Assembly: GCA_964612505.1 (NCBI GenBank)
Contig: CAZTEX010000008.1
Coordinates: 1-64,000 of the forward strand
DNA: 64,000 nucleotides
Origin: JAAZZY01 sp964612505
GTDB lineage: Bacteria; Chlamydiota; Chlamydiia; Chlamydiales; JAAZZY01
Direction of reading: 5' to 3'
Position 1 is the stretch's first letter. Each line of letters begins with the position of its first letter. Positions 59,996 to 64,000 of this stretch are shown piece after piece. The notes beneath the pieces were generated by a model that made no database searches, was not told where the DNA came from, and was given only the letters and a program-made list of their open reading frames with translations. A program made the position numbers and the translations under genes.

Positions 59996-60587
59996 AGTAG
60001 TTGAATTTATTAAAAGCTGTGCTGAAGAATCTAAAAGCCCAACTTTGAAAGATGACCGAGGAGAGCTTCTCTTTGAGATAGCTGTAGCTGGTCGCTCCAA
60101 TGTTGGAAAATCAAGCCTTTTGAATCATCTTTTTAAATCTAAAGACTTAGTCAAAACATCTCAAAAACCAGGAAAAACCAGGTTGCTTAATTTCTTTAAA
60201 GTAGACGAGACGGCTGTTTTTTGTGATTTGCCCGGATATGGATTTGCAAATGTATCTGAAAAGATGCAAGATCAATGGCAAGACATGATCGAGCCTTACA
60301 TTGAAAAAAGAGCTGCGCTTAAACTCATTTTACTTTTATTAGACATTCGCCGCAGCCCTAGTGAGCAAGATCTTCAGTTTTTTCAATGGGTTCGCTATCA
60401 CCAAAAAACACTTTTGGTTGTCTTTACAAAAGTCGATAAAGTCAGCAAAAATGAAAAAGCAGTGCAAATTAAAAAGAATTTAGAAGCGCTTAATGCGCCA
60501 GAAATTCCTTTCGTCTGTTATTCAACCACAAAGAATGTCGGTCGAAGTGAGCTTGTTTTTGAAATTAACAAGGTGTTGCAGCAATGA
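59976..60587 (+). CDS. engB: Ribosome-assembly GTPase EngB/YsxC
   Basis: Small TRAFAC GTPase needed for 50S assembly. G1 AVAGRSNVGKSSLLNHLF, G2 around KPGKTRLLNFF, G3 CDLPGYGFANV, G4 TKVDK. 203 aa is normal. It overlaps tsaE by 20 bp and the exonuclease gene by 4 bp, so four genes form a tight operon. Confidence 0.96.
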   Translation: MKKLVFKVVEFIKSCAEESKSPTLKDDRGELLFEIAVAGRSNVGKSSLLNHLFKSKDLVKTSQKPGKTRLLNFFKVDETAVFCDLPGYGFANVSEKMQDQWQDMIEPYIEKRAALKLILLLLDIRRSPSEQDLQFFQWVRYHQKTLLVVFTKVDKVSKNEKAVQIKKNLEALNAPEIPFVCYSTTKNVGRSELVFEINKVLQQ

Positions 60588-61333
60588 AATTAATGAAAGA
60601 TGAAACTTTTGTTTGCATAGATTGTGAAGCCACGGGGCTTGATTTAGAAAAAGATCAAATTATTGAAGTTGCCGCAGTTACATTTACTTTAGAGAAAGAT
60701 CTCGAAATTTACGATTCACTCGTTAATCCCAAAATCCCTATCCCTGAAGAATCCATCAAAATTCATAATATCACTCAAGAGATGGTGCAAGGGCAGCCCG
60801 AGGCTAAAGAAATTCTACCTAAAATCCTTGAGATGATCGGCAAGCGTATTATTGTGGGACATGGTGTGAGTTTTGACATTAACCTCATTGATCGAGAAGC
60901 CAAAAAGAATGGAATTATCAGTTTGATTCGCAGTAATCCCTTCTTTGATACTCTTAGGATGGCAAGGCTTTATGGTGAAAGCCCTCAAAATTCTCTACAA
61001 AATTTAAGGCAACATTTTAATATTAACGATGAAGGAGCTCATCGCGCGCTTAATGATGTGATTGTCAATATCGAGGTCTTTAGAAAGTTGGCTGTTCGAT
61101 ATAAGTCCATTGAACAACTGCAAAAAATTTTAGATAGACCTATTTTACTCAAAAAGATGCCTTTGGGAAAACATAAAGGGCGCTTATTGAAAGAAATACC
61201 TTTAGATTACCTCAAATGGGCAGCGAGCAAAGATTTTGATCAAGATCTTTCCTTTTCCATCAAATCAGAAATTAAAAGAAGAAAGCAGACAAAAGACTTT
61301 TCAAATTCTAGCAATCCATTTTCAGAATTGTAA
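60584..61333 (+). CDS. dnaQ: DnaQ-like DEDDh 3'-5' exonuclease with C-terminal DUF3820-like domain
   Basis: The exonuclease domain (residues ~8-175) has motif I FVCIDCEATGLD (Asp13, Glu15), IVGHGVSFDINLID and the final HRALNDVIVN. It resembles the epsilon proofreading subunit or RNase T. Residues ~195-245 have PLGKHKGRLLKEIPLDYLKW, a small DUF3820-like module seen appended to such nucleases. Chlamydia also has a dnaQ at this place after tsaE. It may serve replication proofreading or RNA trimming. Confidence 0.88.
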   Translation: MKLMKDETFVCIDCEATGLDLEKDQIIEVAAVTFTLEKDLEIYDSLVNPKIPIPEESIKIHNITQEMVQGQPEAKEILPKILEMIGKRIIVGHGVSFDINLIDREAKKNGIISLIRSNPFFDTLRMARLYGESPQNSLQNLRQHFNINDEGAHRALNDVIVNIEVFRKLAVRYKSIEQLQKILDRPILLKKMPLGKHKGRLLKEIPLDYLKWAASKDFDQDLSFSIKSEIKRRKQTKDFSNSSNPFSEL

Positions 61334-61573
61334 AACTGCAGCCAATTTAGAAAGTTACAATAAAACTCAGGCAATGAATTCTTTTTATTCTCTTCGAGAA
61401 GAAAAGAAGTTGTGTTAATCTTCATTTAAAAAATAAAGTTGAAATTATTGCACTTAAAAGAGCTTTACAAAGGGTTTCTTTTAAAGATAAGGATTATTTT
61501 TTAAGAGACAAAAATAGACTTTTTAGCCAAAATACGGCTAATTTCAGCGGCTTAAAACAAGGTATATTAAAGA
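61334..61573. other. Gap before pdxS
   Basis: 240 bp with no convincing gene. An imperfect hairpin (61379-61411, TTCTTTT...GAGAAGAAAAGAA) can end the exonuclease operon. A short hairpin TTAGCC (61523-61528) / GGCTAA (61536-61541) and AT-rich DNA precede pdxS. Confidence 0.4.
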
Positions 61574-62458
61574 ATGGAAAAAGGATCATTTAAAATTAAA
61601 GTAGGTCTTGCAGAAATGCTTAAAGGGGGAGTTATTATGGACGTAGTAACTGCCGAACAAGCAAAAATTGCCGAAGATGCAGGGGCTGTTGCTGTAATGG
61701 CACTCGAACGAATTCCAGCAGATATACGCAAAGATGGTAAGATTGCTAGGATGTCTTCTGTGGATCTCATTGAATCTATTCAAAAAGCTGTCACCATACC
61801 TGTAATGGCCAAATGTCGAATTGGTCATTTTGTAGAAGCCCAAATGCTCCAAGCTTTAGGAATTGATTTTATTGATGAAAGTGAAGTTTTAACGCCAGCA
61901 GATCACCACTTTCACATTAATAAACACCCTTTTAAAGTCCCCTTTGTTTGTGGCTGTCGCAACTTGGGAGAGGCTTTAAGGCGAATTGGTGAAGGAGCTG
62001 CTCTTATTCGCACAAAAGGCGAAGCGGGAACAGGGGATATTGTAGAAGCTGTGCTCCATATGAGAGACATTCAACGTGGAATTAGCCGATTGATTCACTT
62101 AAGCACTGAAGAGTTGATGACAGAAGCAAAAAACTTGGGAGCTCCTTACGAACTCGTATTGGAAGTGGCTCGAACTGGAAAACTTCCAGTTCCAAACTTT
62201 TCCGCAGGAGGGATAGCAACACCTGCAGATGCAGCATTAATGATGCAGTTGGGTGCTGAAACTGTCTTTGTGGGTTCAGGAATTTTTAAGTCAAGCGATC
62301 CAGAAAAAAGAGCCAAAGCGATTGTTCAAGCTGTCACCTATTTCCAAGAGCCAGAAAAGTTGGTGGAAGTTTCAAGAGGACTTTCATCAGGAATGGATGG
62401 CCTTTCAGCCAAATTATTGCAGGAAAATGAGCGTTTAGCATTGAGAGGGATTAATTGA
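61574..62458 (+). CDS. pdxS: Pyridoxal 5'-phosphate synthase, PdxS subunit
   Basis: Makes PLP from ribose 5-phosphate, glyceraldehyde 3-phosphate and ammonia. N-terminal FKIKVGLAEMLKGGVIMDV with the early lysine, DAGAVAVMALERIPADIRK, EAGTGDIVEAVLHMR (phosphate loop), and FSAGGIATPADAALMMQLGA. 294 aa is normal, though the C-terminal end (GMDGLSAKLLQENERLALRG) differs from the usual RG-W tail. It overlaps pdxT by 4 bp. Confidence 0.96.
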   Translation: MEKGSFKIKVGLAEMLKGGVIMDVVTAEQAKIAEDAGAVAVMALERIPADIRKDGKIARMSSVDLIESIQKAVTIPVMAKCRIGHFVEAQMLQALGIDFIDESEVLTPADHHFHINKHPFKVPFVCGCRNLGEALRRIGEGAALIRTKGEAGTGDIVEAVLHMRDIQRGISRLIHLSTEELMTEAKNLGAPYELVLEVARTGKLPVPNFSAGGIATPADAALMMQLGAETVFVGSGIFKSSDPEKRAKAIVQAVTYFQEPEKLVEVSRGLSSGMDGLSAKLLQENERLALRGIN

Positions 62459-63048
62459 TTGGAGTTCTTGCTCTTCAAGGGGCTTTTCAAAAACATTTAG
62501 ATTGCTTGCATCACATAGGAGCTCAAGGAGCGTTGATAAAACACCCCGAGCAATTAGAAAATTGCTCTGGTCTCATTATTCCAGGTGGTGAATCAACGGC
62601 TCATTTAAAATTGTTAGGACCTCTCTTTTGGCAAGCACTCCTTAAGTTTGGACAATCAAAACCCATTTTCGGCACTTGCTGTGGGCTTATCCTTCTTTCA
62701 ACTAACGTGGTGGGGCAGTCAGTCAAATCCTTAAAACTTTTAGATGTGACAGTTTCTCGCAACGCCTATGGTCGTCAAATCCAATCTTTTGAAGATCATG
62801 TAGAGGCGAGCTTAGATCATCAAAAAGTTGCCATCAAAGGATGTTTTATCCGTGCACCTAAAATTATTGAAGTCGGCAGTACCGTTAAAGTCTTAGCATA
62901 TCATCATCAAGATCCTGTCCTTGTCGAAAATCAATTGCACTTAGCTTGCACCTTTCACCCAGAGATTTCAGGAGATCTTCAACTCCACCAATACTTTTTT
63001 CAAAAGTGTCAAAATGAGCTTACTTCACCTTTAGGTTTGTCCTTATAA
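62455..63048 (+). CDS. pdxT: Pyridoxal 5'-phosphate synthase, PdxT glutaminase subunit
   Basis: Class I glutaminase supplying ammonia to PdxS. IGVLALQGAFQKHLDCL, oxyanion PGGEST, nucleophile Cys in GTCCGLILLS (usual GTCAGLI), catalytic His-Glu in TFHPEISGD. 197 aa is normal. Start is TTG 62455 inside the pdxS end, so expression is coupled. Confidence 0.95.
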   Translation: MIGVLALQGAFQKHLDCLHHIGAQGALIKHPEQLENCSGLIIPGGESTAHLKLLGPLFWQALLKFGQSKPIFGTCCGLILLSTNVVGQSVKSLKLLDVTVSRNAYGRQIQSFEDHVEASLDHQKVAIKGCFIRAPKIIEVGSTVKVLAYHHQDPVLVENQLHLACTFHPEISGDLQLHQYFFQKCQNELTSPLGLSL

Positions 63049-63132
63049 ATAAATTTCTTGATTTTTGCTCCTCTCGAACTTAAATTATACCTAAGAAAAT
63101 AATTTAAATGGCTAAAAAGGCTTTTTCAAAGC

Positions 63133-64000
63133 AAGGAGTTTCAAATGACGGGAGTAGGACAAGCAGCAGGTATTAACCCCAACTCGATGATTTACCCTCA
63201 GTACGAAGGTGCTTTTAATGAGCTATGTCCTCCTTCTTGGGGAGAAGCGTTGGCGAGCTGGACAGATTTTAAAAATGTTTCTTTGGGACAAGTAATAGCA
63301 AACATTCCTTCTAATGTAGCTCGTGCGTTCTGTCAAATTCCTTCTCTCGTTACCTCTCCACTGCGTTTTGCGGCATATCTAATTTACGGGGAAACAGAGC
63401 AAGAGGCTGCCTGTCGATCAGTCAAAGAAGGCAATGTATCTCTTAGTACAGTCGATCCTCTTGGCCGCACAGAACTGACAAAAGCACTCGCTCAAAATAA
63501 CATTGGGGCTGCCAAAGTGTATCTTTTGGGGTCAGATCTTCTGCAAAGAGATATTAATTATTCTTCAGTTCTACATCATGCTGCTAATACAAATACGCCG
63601 GGTGCAATGCAATATTTTGAAGGGGTGAATGTGAATGCAAAAGATGAAGCTGGACAGACTGCCGCTCATATTGCTGCCGCCGCAGGAAATGCAGAAGGAT
63701 TGGCTTATCTAGTCGCTGCAGGAGCAAAACTCAATGAAATGGATGCACAAGGTCGCACACCTCTTATGCTTGCAGCGCAAAGTAGTGCAGAATGTTTTTT
63801 TATGCTGCTGGCTCACAACCCCATTTTAACAAGACGCGATGCAATGGGTAGAGGGCTCTGGCACTATGCTGCTTTAAATCCAGGAAATACAAATAAAATA
63901 ACCTCAGAGCTATTTTTGCAAAAAGTGCCTCTTAATCCTGATAAAATGGGAAGAACGCCATTGCATTATGCGGCACTCGCTGGAAATAGAGTAGCTGCAG
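63133..64000 (+). CDS. Ankyrin-repeat protein, 3' truncated by window edge
   Basis: ATG 63145, with AAGGAG at 63133, opens a frame that has no stop to position 64000 (285 codons visible). After ~115 residues of other sequence come ankyrin repeats: TELTKALAQNNIGAAKVYLL, DEAGQTAAHIAAAAGNAEGL, DAQGRTPLMLAAQSSAECFF and MGRTPLHYAALAGN at the edge. There is no signal peptide. Effector-like function is inference. The region before it resembles a promoter (TTATACCT at ~63086). Confidence 0.85.

Noticed and set aside
1..64000. CRISPR arrays, insertion sequences, prophage
   Set aside because: No regularly spaced repeats, transposase, integrase or phage structural genes were found; the repeats seen are the 44-bp promoter pair and LRR/ankyrin coding repeats.

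Overview
The window is an AT-rich chromosomal segment from a member of the Chlamydiae, most likely an environmental, amoeba-associated relative of the Parachlamydia/Protochlamydia/Neochlamydia/Waddlia type rather than a Chlamydiaceae species. The evidence is gene order. As I remember the Chlamydia trachomatis map, the blocks sodA-accD-dut-ptsN-ptsN, clpC-lplA, dnaA-(small gene)-TPR-rsmH-ftsL-ftsI-murE, gnd-lepA, lplA-mnmG-dnaB, rho-coaE-polA-sohB-pgsA and the DUF2709-like gene-tsaE-dnaQ are all chlamydial. Between these blocks lie genes I do not expect in Chlamydiaceae: ankyrin and leucine-rich-repeat proteins, a LuxR-type regulator, a PseC-like aminotransferase and PdxS/PdxT. I cannot name the species.

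Layout. 1-3500: 3' end of a hemC-hemD fusion, a decayed ankyrin gene and an unknown gene with a similar promoter. 3500-6793: sodA, accD, dut and two ptsN genes, convergent with clpC. 9567-18794: lplA, a SurA/PpiD-like protein, gcsH, a giant AsmA/TamB-like protein and a ComF-like remnant. 18739-21814 (minus): a small membrane protein, corA, dnaA. 22269-30714: a small unknown gene, a TPR protein, a PseC-like gene on the opposite strand, an unknown membrane protein, then the division/cell-wall cluster mraZ-rsmH-ftsL-ftsI-murE with a MraZ operator. 30751-33333 (minus): an accessory module of short-chain dehydrogenase, LuxR-type regulator and GNAT acetyltransferase, with a duplicated 44-bp promoter and a palindromic operator candidate. 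33553-37488: gnd, a methyltransferase and lepA. 37992-40485: a long LRR gene broken by a 100-N assembly gap. 40495-45249 (minus): lplA2, mnmG, a 29-residue basic ribosomal-type protein, an FMN reductase and dnaB. 45390-53432: unknown genes, tRNA-Ser(GCT), then rho-coaE-polA-sohB on the minus strand. 53519-55802: mscS-like, dedA-like, pgsA-like. 55804-58627 (minus): argS and leucine dehydrogenase. 58818-63048: DUF2709-like gene, tsaE, engB, dnaQ-like exonuclease, pdxS, pdxT. 63145 to the end: start of another ankyrin protein.

How the genes fit together. The core is housekeeping: replication (dnaA, dnaB, polA, dnaQ), translation and tRNA modification (lepA, argS, mnmG, tsaE, engB), lipoylation (two lplA-like genes and an orphan gcsH), fatty acid and phospholipid synthesis (accD, pgsA), and peptidoglycan and septum synthesis without an ftsZ in view. 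Host-interaction candidates are the ankyrin and LRR proteins and the small TPR protein. The most unusual segment is the LuxR module: its regulator keeps the signal-pocket residues of acyl-homoserine-lactone receptors, no luxI is visible, and the three genes carry shared or operator-like promoter DNA, which suggests a small self-contained regulon.
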